Source: Diorhabda sublineata (lineage: Eukaryota; Arthropoda; Insecta; Coleoptera; Chrysomelidae). From it: a DNA stretch of 64,000 nt. The translations under genes and the position numbers were made by a program. This document shows, piece after piece, positions 35,780-46,988 of the stretch (its first letter is position 1; each line of letters opens with the position of its first letter). The DNA is taken from assembly GCF_026230105.1 (NCBI RefSeq), contig NC_079477.1, positions 5,399,001 to 5,463,000 on the forward strand, in the 5' to 3' direction. The notes beneath the pieces are model-generated. The model was not told the origin of the DNA and ran no database searches. It saw only the letters and a list, made by a program, of their open reading frames with translations.

Positions 35780-36340
35780 GTACTCAAGAGGTCTTCTGAA
35801 CAGCCAGTTCCGAATGAATGTTCAAGTTGAGATAATTTCAACATACTTATCCCGATATAGCTTCACAATAATTGTACACCATCAGGCAAGTTCTACTGTA
35901 CTTGTCATTCAAGAGCCAGCTCCGAAAACGGTAAAGATGGTTTCATCGTCGGAAAAGTGCTGACGACTGTTTTTTGTGATAGTCATGGGGATTGTGTTCG
36001 TAGACTATCTTCAAAAAGGTAAAACAATAAGAGACCGCATTAGAGATAAATAAAGTATTTTTTCATCAGGCCAACACATTCTCTCACAATTTAATGATCG
36101 CCATAGCTAAAATTCACGAATTGATCTTAAAATTGGTTGACCACCCACCGTATTCGTCAGATCTGATCGCCTCAGAGTTTCACTTGCGGGAAAGAGAATT
36201 TTATCACTCGTATAGGGTACGAAATGCTATTAATATACGGTAATGCTCACTCGGACAATACAATTTTACTTGAAGACGTAGATTTCCACACTTTGGACAC
36301 GATGGAACACTTATAGGACAAATAGCCTCCTATCTAGAGG
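35780..36340 (+). pseudogene. Mariner transposase remnant, third copy
   Basis: Plus-strand frames read EPAPKTVKMVSSSEK, then VMGIVFVDYLQKGKTIRDRI, then FNDRHS-like, PPTVFVRSDLIASEF and HTLDTMEHL. This follows the mariner order EPAPKKAK...VFWD..GIIFIDYL.KG.TI ... HPPYSPDLAP.DF ... FR.GI..LE.R. Both late catalytic Asp blocks are scrambled by frameshifts. It is more decayed than the copies at 9440 and 42150. Confidence 0.6.
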
Positions 36341-36439
36341 ATTAGATGAATTGTTTGACACAATTTAGTAAACTGATATTATGCGGGAATCTATAGGAGA
36401 TAGACTAGGGTGGAAGCTTTTAAAAATGATAGAATTTGA

Positions 36440-37400
36440 AGAAATAATAGTAGAATGAAACCCATTGGAAAAGGAGGAGAATATGATAAAAATGATAGAA
36501 AAATAATTTACGGGCAATTTGAGGTCGGGAAGGAAAAGAGGTTGAGTTTTTAAAGGTAAAAAACGGCTTATCCCGATTTGTGGTAAAGTTGCAAGCATGT
36601 AATAAAGTTTCACAGCAAAGTTGTAGGTAATCAAAGGATCTGCAGCTTTTGTATTTACACTTTTTTCACATAACCTCAAAATGTATGTGAAAAATTAAAA
36701 AAAGGTTTCGGATTCTTATTTTTTTTCTACAAAAACATTTTTTTTCACGAAATTTGGTGTGAAAATATATCACCATTAGCATGGTAAATTTTCTCAAAGA
36801 AGGCAAAAAAACGTAAAAAACGTGCAGGCGAAAATTATTTTTCAATAATTTTAGTTATTTATTAAAATTTTACACTCTAATTACTTATGTTTATCAATTT
36901 AACAGGAATCTCACGTTTGTCGTGTAATTAGAGTGTAAAATTTTAATGAATAACTAATAATTGTACAAATGATTAATAAAAAGTCGTTTTTCGTTCTTTT
37001 TTGCCTATTCTGAGGAAGTTTACCATGGTTATGGTAATATTTCTTTACGCCATAGGAAAGTAGAGATTTCAACTAACAAAACACTCACCGACTTTAAAAG
37101 CTGATATTTTGAGGGGACAATTTTTGATTGGAAATTAGGGTGCACCAAAATTTATGAAAATAATATATTTTGTTAAAAGATAATTAAAACCCACAATTTT
37201 TCACACAAATTTGGAGGTTCAGTCAAAAAAGTGTAATCACAAAAGCTGTAGATCGTTTTATGACCTACAACTTTGCTTTCTGACTCGTAGTTTTGCCAAA
37301 AATCGAGATAAATCGTTAACTTAAACCTTAAACTCTCACTCCTTTCCCCTTCATGACTTCAAATCACCCGTCAATTATTTTCCCTACAAATGAAGACTGG
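36440..37400. mobile_element. Large foldback element, arms about 400 bp
   Basis: Mirrored blocks run nearly the full length. GTAAATTTTCTCA and GGCAAAAAA at 36783-36810 pair with TTTTTTGCC and GAAGTTTAC at 36998-37024. TTAAAATTTTACACTCTAATTAC at 36856-36878 pairs with its mirror from 36925. GCAAAGTTGTAGGT and GCAGCTTTTGT at 36616-36655 pair with blocks at about 37236-37284. Outer GGGAAGGAAAAGAGG pairs with CCTTTCCCCTTCATG. The spacer is about 45 bp. There is no coding capacity. Confidence 0.7.
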
Positions 37401-38795
37401 CGAAGTAATGTATGCATTTTGAAAAAAAAAACACAGATGATCCGATCCTATGGTGAATATAAATAAATTATGATTCAGTGATGATTCAAAAAATATTCAA
37501 TCTTAAATTTATTCATAACCGTATTAAGGAGATATATAAATTGCTTTTTCATTTTTAATAACGCCTTCTGGGCTGATATAATGTGTTTAAATTTTGCTGA
37601 TAAAGTAAAAGTAGGTAACTGTGCAACTTTTTCGTTGATAGCGATGTTTATATTATCACTGCAATATTAAACACGTGAAAAAAAAACATTTTACAACTTG
37701 AAAGTTGAATGCGTGAAAAATATTTTAATTCAAGAAAGTAAGTGCGTGTCCATGATAACACTTGTTGCTACTTACCTAAATAACTTTAGAAATCGTTGAT
37801 CGTGGAATTCAATTTGTATCATTATTTATACAATTTGTTGCACTCTATTTCTTGTATCTTCTTTCTGCATCAAGGATAAAAAACGCATTTATTCACGCAG
37901 AAAGCATTTATGTATCACCCGCAGAATAGAAGGATACGAGAAAGACCCTCGAGGACCTAGAAGGGAGGAATTGAACAAATTATGAAATACAGAGCTATCC
38001 AGGAAGCTGTAGGACAAGATCCATTTATGATACAACTTTTGGAAATTTATTAATCTGTTGTAAAGTGATAGGCTGTGATAAATAGAAAATTCTTAAATAC
38101 TTTCATTTTTAAATATTTTCAACTCGAGTATGAGGGCCTGGAAAAGTTTGAAAGAAATGAGTCATAAACACACGAATTTTATATACGAAATACAACATTT
38201 TTTGCCCAACTGTGAATGTAAATAAACATTGTAGGAAAGATATTAAAAATACTACTAATACAACTTGACGTGGTTTTTTATCCCGATAAGTTATCGCTTT
38301 TTATCAGGGATAACTCAGCTAAAAGAGCAGTCACAACTATAGACCGGGGACAGGGTTATTTTACACGCATCAAACTTCTGGATAATGCCTCGTAGGCAAG
38401 AAGCCTCAACAACACTTCCAGACATACACAAATCATCCAAGAATCGTCAGAATACGGCCAAACTATTTCATATGTATATCTTTCAGATGATCTGTAATTG
38501 AAGAACAAAATAATAAATTTAAATGTTTTGAAAAAAATAAGAATAAGAAATAAAACGTTGCGGTGGCTGATTGAGATTTATAACGAAATATTGAATTGTT
38601 TATCTTCTTCCAAACAAATTGAAAAATCTGATAAAATTGTGGAATCAATAAATATCTAACTATCAATTATTGATGATGATGAAATTATTATGATGAATAA
38701 TCAATTAATAATTGAATCTGTTAAAAATTAATTCTTCAAAAAGTAATATTTCATGTTTATTTTGTGAAATATTCTAGCGTAAAATACGTACTATA
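37401..38795. other. No feature recognised
   Basis: AT-rich spacer. A weak endonuclease-RT-like tail may lie near 37910-38050 (RRIRERPSRTRR) but is too short to assign. Confidence 0.3.
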
Positions 38796-39354
38796 CAGGG
38801 TGATTCATTAAGAATGTCCAATCTGTAGATTCTAGACCTCAAAATACGATGATTCTGCTCAACATGCCTTATGCAAATATTGCTAGTTTCCGAGATACGG
38901 GGCGTTCAAAGTTTAAATTTTGATTTTCGCAATAATTTTTTATGTTTTGACAATTTTTCTTTGAAAATTGGCAGTTTTACGTTTTTTGGATTGAGGAATC
39001 ATAATTTGAACTCTAATTTAACATTGCTAATAGAGGGCGCTAGTTCCACTTGTTTGTGTTAATTAAATCAAAGTAAACTTTTTTTGGGCTGAACTTACAA
39101 CTAAAATAATAAAAAGCGTTAAATTCTACAAAAACAAAGTTACTCTTCTTTGATTCGTGTCACTCAATCGGTTATCGAGTTATTTGCTTATAAAAAGTTC
39201 AATAAATTTTTTCTTAAAAAAATTTGATTATTCCTTAAATATGTAACAATAACAAATTTGTAAACAAAAATAAAAAACTTCAAAGTAAATGCTCAAAATG
39301 CCCACCATTTACTTTAATACACTTTATGATCCGCTTTCACCCTGTATACACAAT
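38796..39354 (-). mobile_element. Mariner-like end fragment bounded by TATACAGGGTGA
   Basis: Left TATACAGGGTGATTC and mirrored right TTCACCCTGTATAC bound about 560 bp. On the minus strand near 39345-39290 the frame reads RIIKCIKVNGGHFEHLL-stop, the C-terminal signature of DUF4817-type mariner transposases. All upstream transposase sequence is deleted, leaving the 3' untranslated region and both ends. Confidence 0.6.
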
Positions 39355-39441
39355 TTCGAGTGCGTGAAACTTTACTTTCCACACTAGTGGTAAAAAAAAA
39401 CATACTTTTAGCAGTGGTGCATGAAAAAACGGAATTATTAA

Positions 39442-39519
39442 GATCTCCGTAGTGTAATGGCTAGTGTACGAGGCTCACATGCGAGAGGTCCCAGGTTCAA
39501 GTCGCGCTGATGCGTTTTT
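39442..39519 (+). ncRNA. tRNA-like pol III unit, left arm
   Basis: It reads TCTCCGTAGTGTAATGGCTAGTG with an A-box-like core (39450-39461), then GGTTCAAGTCG as a B-box (39494-39504), and a T run at 39515-39519 that could terminate pol III. The 5' part resembles an insect tRNA-Val. The acceptor and T stems do not pair well, so this is not a working tRNA gene. I infer a SINE-type internal promoter. Confidence 0.5.
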
Positions 39520-39897
39520 CAGTTTTCTACTTATCTAGGAATAATAATTTTTAATAGGCATTTATACATGCCGGAGACAAAAATTAAAATGTTCATAATA
39601 TAATATATTTTATAAGGAAAATTACTATTGAATTTCTGTATTTTGATAAAATTTTCGGTAGTAGTAGACAATATTGCATGAATTTCGTGTGTAAAAGACT
39701 ACTGATACTGATTTTATTAATTCGTTATAAAATATATTATATATTTATTAATATTTTGAACATTTTAATGAAGTTTATAACAAATTAATAAAACAACAGA
39801 CGAATTTGTGTTATTAAATTTTCAACTCTTCTTTTCGGCATTTATAAATGCCAGCTAGAAATAGTTATTACTACATAAGTAGAAAAATAAAAAAATT

Positions 39898-39968
39898 TAA
39901 TGAGGACGACTTGAATCTACGACCTCCCGCAAACGAACCTCGACTTCAGCCACTACACTACGGAGACC
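39898..39968 (-). ncRNA. tRNA-like pol III unit, right arm
   Basis: Minus strand: GGTCTCCGTAGTGTAGTGGC with a closer A-box match (39949-39960), then GATTCAAGTCG as B-box (39907-39917), followed by a run of seven T's. It differs from the left unit at many positions, so the arms have diverged while keeping both boxes. Confidence 0.5.
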
Positions 39969-40040
39969 TTAATAATATTTTTCTTCACGCACTACTGGTT
40001 AAAGTATGTTCAAAGTATATTACACTACAAGGGACGATTG

Positions 40041-40420
40041 TTGAATTTTAGACCCTGCGGGTCATTATTCCCGAGGTGAAGCCAAGGGCATCACGACCAC
40101 GCAGGACCGAGATTTCAACTTTCTGCCCGTGTAGTGCATATGATTTTTATTCATACCTCTGTCGGAGGTACATACTTTTGTACAGGGACGCACAGGGCCG
40201 AAAATTTGACATTTGGCACATGTAGTGCAATGCCCGCGTATACTTTTTATAGGGAATAAATGTTAATCTTTCGTCCCTGTTACAAGCGACAAAAGTACGT
40301 ACTTTCGACCGAGATATAAAGAAAAGTTTTTTTTCGCTTTTCGTTCCTGGTATGCGGGACAAAAGTGACCTATTCTCTCCCCGGAAGAATTTTCTTTTGC
40401 TACTGGTATCGTAGCAACGA
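40041..40420. repeat. GC-richer structured block with two inverted repeats
   Basis: CCTGCGGGTC (40054-40063) pairs with GACCACGCAGG (40095-40105) with one bulge. A 20-bp sequence at 40162-40181 is mirrored at 40289-40308 with three mismatches. GTAGTGCA recurs at about 40133 and 40220 with similar downstream words. It may be an outer part of the adjacent foldback element. Function is not recognised. Confidence 0.4.
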
Positions 40421-41199
40421 CTTGTTTATCAAAATGTTTACTCTCGATGACAGTTTGCTTGACATAACATTTAGTATTAATTATCTCGTGAAAATACAGG
40501 ATTTAAATTAAAAAAATTAATTTAGATGATTCTAGTGATAGTGAATTAGAATACTTCAAGGACGAACTTTTCATTCCGGCTAGAGATTAAATAATATACG
40601 CACCATGGGAGAAAAGAAGGGAATTTTCGCCGGTGATTTTTGTTACCCGAACCGAAGGCGAGAATGCCTTACTTTCCTGCTAGGTGCGTAATGTACTATT
40701 TTTTTTCACGGTGAAAGGAAGTAACATTCACGTATCAATAGAGACGTAGAAATGTGAAGGATTTTTTGGAATTTATATAAAAAAGTTTGTGTTGATAACT
40801 CATGATTTCGCTTTTAGAAAATATATTGTGATACAGACCAAAATAGGTCAAAATTTTCAATTAGAAGGGAACTAAAATCAATTATAGTAAAAAAGTACAA
40901 AGTATAAAGCTTACTGAGACATTTCTATTTATTCCAATGATATGTAATTGATTTTCATCAGTTCCGAGCTCACATTTTACCGATAAACGTATCCTATTCG
41001 ATAGATAGATTTCAAGCTACATTAATTCTGAAATAAGTAACACGCTAAATTTAACACATAGTCAAAAATAGCGGATGGAATTTCCTAATTTTTGAAGCTA
41101 TTAAACCTAATATGACGTAAAACGTGTTTTGTGTAACTAACCTCAAATTTTTTTTATCGTCTCTACTTGATAATCGGTGTTGCATACTAAAATATTTAT
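40421..41199. other. No feature recognised
   Basis: AT-rich apart from a short GC-richer patch at 40600-40690. Confidence 0.3.
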
Positions 41200-42085
41200 T
41201 ATAATATATTTCTTCTTCTACAATTTTTTCTATATGCGATTCTGGCTGTTTCTTTCTTTTGTTGTGTTATATTATCGCTCCATCTTTTCCGAGGTCGACC
41301 CTATCATCTGTCATTATACTCATATGGTTGTTCCATTCTTTTTTTCTATTCAATAACCACTCGTTAATCTTCTCCACAGTACGTGTTGTTCTAATGTAGT
41401 CGCTACTTACTCGATCTCTCAGTGTGTTCCCCGTAATTCTCCTCAGTATTCCTCAGAGTGTTTTGGACTTGTCCGGTCGCGTTTCTGCTGTGTATGTCAT
41501 TATTGGTCTTATAACAACTTTGTAAATTCTAGTTTTAGTTTCCGTTTTAATACTTCTGATTCTATATCTCCATAGCTTGATAGTGTGATGCCTAAGTAGT
41601 TAGTTTCCATAATCTGTTCAATGCTGATACCGTCAATTTTTATCTTACATCTAATCGGTTCTTTGCTAATGACCCGAGTTTTTGTTTTTTGGGATGAAAT
41701 TACCATGTTTAGCTTCTTTGCTACTATGTTAATCTTGTGGACCAATCTTTGTAGGTCATCTTTACTTTCTGCTAAGAGGATAGCATCATCTGCATAGCAG
41801 AGAATTTTTATTTCTCTATTTCTCATCTTATAACCTTTCCTCCTTTCCACTGTCTTTATTATTTCATCCATTATGAGATAAAAAAGTAGAGGGCTTAAGG
41901 AATCTCCATGTCTTATACCCTATGAGTCTTTAAGTTTTCCGTCTATTCTAACCTGTATTTTGTTGTCCTTATATATGTCTTCGATTGTTTTGTATTTGTA
42001 TTTGTCTATTGTATAAAAGGTGAACCACGTCTTTTAATCTAACTCTGTCAAGTCCATTATATTCTAGAACTTTCTTTGCAATTAT
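41200..42085 (-). pseudogene. LINE reverse-transcriptase fragment with YADD
   Basis: Minus-strand reading in order: VLEYNGLDRVRLKDVVHLLY, then GIRHGDSLSPLLFYLIMDEI (RT motif B) just after a stop, then REIKILCYADDAILLAESKD (catalytic YADD), ETNYLGITLSSYGDIESEV, then after a frameshift YKVVIRPIMTYTAETR and a C-terminal KINEWLLNRKKEWNNHMS. This is the RT core and post-RT region of an endonuclease-RT non-LTR retrotransposon. The longest open part is 41509-41871. It is related in layout to 52880-53640. Confidence 0.8.
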
Positions 42086-42149
42086 AATATATTTGGAGGT
42101 GAATACTTAGAAGTGGGGCTACACCCCAAATTTACTCCAAAAATATTTT

Positions 42150-43345
42150 CGTGCATGTAGGGTTGTTTTTTCCAACATAACACTCATTACCTTATGCATA
42201 TTGAATGTCAATAATTCTATCATCCATCACATCGGAATAGGTGCTCATCTGTACCCAATTTATGATAACGAACATCAAGCTCCTCAAAATAGCCATTAAC
42301 TGACGACATCACCTCATCATTGTTGGAAAATCTTTGGTCATTTTTTACGTCTAGGAACTGAAAATAATCCGAGGGAGGTATATCTGGCAAATAGGGTGCA
42401 TGAGGTAGCAGTTCAAACCTTAATTCATTAATTTTGGCCATTGCAATTATGGATGTGAGAGATGTGCAATGTCTTGATTAAACAACACTTTCATTTAGTC
42501 AAATGCGGCCGTTTTTGTATAATAATCGCTATTGATAGTTTTACCTTTTTCAAGATAGTCAATGAAAATTATCCAACGCGCATCCAAAAAAACCGACGTC
42601 ATGACCTTGCCTGCAGATGGAACGGTCTATGCCTTTTTTAGAGCCGATTCGCCCTTTTGAGTCCATTGTTTTGATTGTTCTTTTGTTTCGGGCGTGAAGT
42701 GATGGACCCACGTTTCATCCATGGTTATAAAACTGTGCAAAAATTCGACTTTATTTCGGTGAAACATTACCAATCACTCGATGGAAACATCTTCATGCCG
42801 CTGTTTTTGTTATATTGTGTGTAAACGCGATACCCACCTTGCGCACAGCTTTCTCATGTCCAAATTTTCAGTTAATATGCCAAGTATCGCACTTTTAGAC
42901 ATGCCTACTATGTCTGCTAGCACGCGCACTTTCAGTCGACGATCATTCAGTACCATTTGCGGATTTTCTTCAACATTTCTGGAATCGTCACCTCATTTGA
43001 TCGACCACTGTCTTCGCAGGTCGTGCGGCCTCGTTTAAACTCTGCTACCCAATATTTTATTCCTGATAACGAAGGAACTGTCTCACCCAGAGTAGAATCT
43101 AATTCAGTTATTATATTGGTTGGGTAAAGACATTTCGAATAAAAGATTGTATCACATAACGATGACTAATTTTTTCTATGCTTAGAAATTCTGTGAAAAC
43201 GTTCACTATTGATGGCTGCTAAACAAATACTAAACTACGTGGCGTCTTCAAATTTCAAACATATGCTCTATAGATTGTGTACTTTCTATACAGTGGTTTT
43301 TTTCAAGCAATTACCGCCATCTCTAGATCAGGCCTGGTACTTCTG
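42150..43345 (-). pseudogene. Mariner transposase, copy 2 (opposite strand to copy 1)
   Basis: On the minus strand the end near 43345 (CTAGAGATGGCGG) matches the start of copy 1 at 9456, and the following untranslated bases align closely, including CATCAATAGTGAACGTTTTC. The transposase is decayed in its HTH and first catalytic part. The C-terminus is open (42441-42220): MAKINELRFELLPHAPY, then IPPSDYFQF with the third catalytic Asp kept, unlike copy 1. It ends near a LINE fragment on the same strand. Confidence 0.8.
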
Positions 43346-45480
43346 GGAACATACTCGTATTATCTCAAATGAAACTATGAAGGTGAAACTTTCGCGCCCA
43401 GTTGCCAATATATTGTATAAGAAAATTAAATGGAAATTGATATGACCTCCGCTATGTACAATTATAATGTGTAAATGGTTGTAGGTAGGAACGCACCATT
43501 AAATTCAACTACCTAATTTCTGACACACCTACATTGTCATTTTCTATTTCTACATCATCGATGTTTTTTTTTTCAAATAGTGTGACGAATGAGGCAATTT
43601 TATTTGATTTATAATACTACAATGACATTCAATATTCTGATTAGTTCTAAAATTTAATCAGTTTAATACCTATTGGGGAAATAACAATGATAATATGAAT
43701 TCACCATAATTAATGGTTGAAATTTCATTATATCCAGGGAGTTCACTTATTTGAAAAATACTTAGCAATACTCAGCAACTTTTCCCCATGGAATATCATG
43801 CCCCTAATCAAAAATATAGCGACCCACGAAAATAAATATTTCATTTTTGGTCGCAAGAAAATTGTAGACATCAAAATTGTAAGAAATCTTATGTCATATA
43901 AGTAGATTTCAAAAAATTTCCGTGTCTAATGATCGTATTAAAAAAAAATTCTTTCAAATTGTGAAGCCCAATCTTTTTATAATTCATAACGTAAGCTGAC
44001 AATTTTTCAATGGAAAATCATGGAAAAACTAAAGTTAGTTTAACCGTTGAAAAAATATAAAAATAAAATTTCAAAAGTCAGTTTACGCGACCGTCATTTT
44101 GAATTTTTCATATGTTTTTAATTCCATTTTGTTACTTTGATTAAACTTACTGCATAAATAAACAAAAATTTTCAAATTGTCTAATAATTTTCGTAAATTT
44201 AAGGGTTGGAAGAGATAATCTATATAAACTTGAATGACGTACATTAAAATGTAAAATCTTTGGGGTTTAACCAATTAGAAAGGTGAATCGTAAGGTTGAA
44301 CGCAGTATATTGGTCGAGCAGATTATCAAAGCATTACTAGATTTGAATTTTGTTAAAAAGACTTGGACCTACAAACCCAACAAGTTATTTTCTATATATT
44401 TCACTGTTATATACAATTATCTGTAAATTGCAGGATTTATTCCATCCTTATTTGCGATTTTATCTGCATTTCTACCCGCAAATCGCGCTGAGTTTGGAGC
44501 GTCTATAAGAAACGTAAACATTTACTAAATCCATTAACGAAATTTGATTTTATTCCTAGTACCTGCATATTCCAGATAACGCTTATCAACTGTGATTTTC
44601 CCATCATAAATGAATTCCACTGAAAAAATTGTTATGTATAAACCCGTTTGATGGACAAAAAATTTCCAATTACATTTCGAAAGTAAGCACGGAGCAGGGT
44701 AAAAAATATGTTTTTGTATTCGTTGCCTGGATATATTGAAAATTAATCAATTTCTTTGTTTTTACAGATTCTGTGATTACTTATTGTCAACGTAATTTTT
44801 TGAACGAGATGGTGATTGCTCATCATTGATATCTCTTATCTTCTACTGACGATCTTTCCAAGAGCTACTATAAACTTTGTGGCGATGTTTTTACAAATTA
44901 AGAGAACCATGTGAATAAACAGGTAACAATGATTTCCAGAAATTACACCTCAACAATTTTTGTCGAAATATAAATCATATATTGATTCCAGACAGATTAT
45001 TCAATAACCAATGTAAATAATATTTTCAGGATAATTAATTATATACTAGTTATTTCGAAATTTGATAACCAAATAATTCAATTCATTTATAATACGGGGT
45101 GTGGTGAATTATTTTATAAAAAATTGATACTTATTCGAATTTAATCCTCTTTCATGGAAAGTACAACTCGTATTTGACTAACTGTTGTTATATATCTAAT
45201 TTTCTACAGGCTTTCATGCACCGTTATAACCATCTTTTCCAATTTGAAATTTCCTACCTTTTTGTTTTGAATTTTTATCCGTTTTACGTAGTTTGAACAG
45301 CAATAGGTTCTAAACCTGTAGCCTATAGAATTGATCATTGGTGTAGCCTTAAAAGGCGCTTTCCGGTTGATTGAAACAACCCTTAGAGGCAATAGAGTTA
45401 TGGACATACAACTATTTTGCTGGGAATTGGATGAAGTAGGAGAATTAGCTCAGAACGCAAACTATATCGTTATCCGTTAA
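43346..45480. other. No feature recognised
   Basis: About 2.1 kb of AT-rich sequence without supported genes or repeats. Confidence 0.35.
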
Positions 45481-45496
45481 TAAAATTGTGAGTAAA

Positions 45497-45534
45497 GTGA
45501 GTAAAGTAATACTTTAATAAGTTACTTTACTCAC
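45497..45534. repeat. Perfect 13-bp inverted repeat with a 12-bp spacer
   Basis: GTGAGTAAAGTAA (45497-45509) is exactly mirrored by TTACTTTACTCAC (45522-45534). A direct partial copy of the left arm (GTGAGTAAA at 45488-45496) adjoins it. It lies about 120 bp beyond the stop of the tyrosine-recombinase pseudogene. It could be a transcript-end hairpin or a recombinase binding site. Confidence 0.6.
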
Positions 45535-45655
45535 GAGTTTCATAAAAAAATTTTTCTACGTCCGTAGACATAAAGAAATTCGACAAAACTTTTATCAATT
45601 TTTATTTTGTAATAGTAATATTATAAGTACAACTGTGAGCATTATTAATTTGAAG

Positions 45656-46631
45656 TTAAGAAGAAGTTACATTACTATTGGTACTTGAATTGACAACATT
45701 TAACGAGTTTAAAGAAATAACATCGTCTGTAGTTGTATTAGTACTTATTGGATTGTTGGTAGGCTGGTGAACATTTACAATGTTGCTAGTCGAACTAGAT
45801 GTTCCCGTTAAAATTTTCACTGCGGAATCCATTTTGTTTTTTATTGAGTCGTCTACGTAACCCTCCGCAACTGTGTTGGATTTCCACCCACCGTGCTTCT
45901 TTAGTTGATTTATATCACCACCGGAATCCACTAATAGAGACGCCGAAGAGCGTCGAAATGTATACCCAGCGTAGTTATTTGCATTTACCAAGTTTAATCT
46001 ATTGTCATATATTTTACCAATGAGAATAAATCGACGTTGAACATGAGTTTTTATATCAGGTACTGTGATAATTAAAACATTTCCGGTATTATTAATACCG
46101 TTACACTTCATTTATATAATTCATCCCTCCTCAAAGATCCTGCGATTCCGAATATTTAAGCAACCTGAAAGATGTTACAAATAATATCTAAGTTTACATA
46201 AAAATGTTTTGCTGTCATACCTTATGCATGAGATAATGATCATCTGGAGCTTGCAACAGAAACTTATTAATTTTTTACGGGCAAATGTTTTAGATTTTTT
46301 GGGTCTATAGCCAAATGATTTATTTTTAAAATATGCAATGAGGTTCGACTATTTACTGATGTCTACGTCGTTATTTACCATTAGGGTGCTTTCAGTTTTG
46401 AATAAGTTGACCAAAGTGTTGAAGACCTCAACATTTTGGATTTAGTTTTAAAGTAAGCTAATAACACTCTTTCTGTGAAGCTGTTTATGCCTTTTTTAGT
46501 ACGCCACTCCATCAAAGAATTATATTCCTTTAAATACTGTTCCCTGGGAGGAGATTCATAGTCGCTGAAGTTGCCGATTCAACAACATCTTCTGGTGTGC
46601 AGTTTAAACTTTCTTCAATATTACTCTCCAT
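45656..46631 (-). pseudogene. Crypton-like tyrosine recombinase pseudogene
   Basis: ATG at 46631, then a short acidic start (MESNIEESLNCTPEDVVESA). The N-terminal core-binding part reads KEYNSLMEWRTKKGINSFTE, VLLAYFKTKSK and SSTLWSTYSKL. A 56-bp GT-AG intron (46220-46165) follows. The catalytic domain begins IFGIAGSLRRDELYK, with the first catalytic Arg at 46133-46128, and after a frameshift an open tail (46111-45656) holds AGYTFRRSSASLLVDSGG, KKHGGWKSNTVAEGYVDDS. Arg, His and the Tyr nucleophile are present, but the His of the HxxR box is Tyr (YTFR). A stop at 46158-46156 and two or more frameshifts kill it. The middle of the catalytic domain is shortened. I infer an insect Crypton or related element. 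Confidence 0.75.
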
Positions 46632-46988
46632 CACTAATAATAATACTAAACCCATTTTAATTAGACATAAAACGGATTTTCTTGAACGAATATCAAGAAA
46701 TAAAAGTGTGACAGTTTATCGGGGAAACGAATTGACATGAGAAAGAAAGCTTTTACAGTCAACATTTTGATAAAACAACTTTATAATTGCGTTAAAAAAT
46801 GACACGTTACGGTACTTTTCACGTTTTTTGACCGAATCAGAAATTACATTCTTTATAAATGCAAATGAATGAAAAAAACGTGAATATTATAACAGACGTA
46901 GAAAATACACCGTTTAATAATAAGCTTTTATTATTTGTTAATAAAATTAACTAAAAAGTTAAAAATAAACTAATTCTAATAAGAAATA
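46632..46988. other. No gene; probable 5' flank of the recombinase
   Basis: AT-rich, with nothing else seen. Confidence 0.3.

Larger units (their letters stand above)
39360..40040. mobile_element. Foldback element with tRNA-like motifs in both arms
   Basis: The left arm (about 39370-39625) and right arm (about 39720-40030) are mirror images. Order from the outside: a CACTA(G/C)TGG-like outer block, GTATG(T)TT, CAGTRGTGCRTGA, TTATTAAGRTCTCCGTAGTGTARTGGCT, a B-box block, a TTTTCTACTTAT block, GGCATTTATAMATGCC, then TTAAAATGTTC and ATATATTTTATAA. Each arm therefore holds one tRNA-like unit oriented inward. The element directly abuts the mariner-like fragment to its left. No protein is encoded. 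Confidence 0.65.

Noticed and set aside
39442..39519. Functional tRNA gene
   Set aside because: A- and B-box words are good, but the acceptor stem and T stem do not pair and the anticodon arm is irregular, so I call it tRNA-like only.
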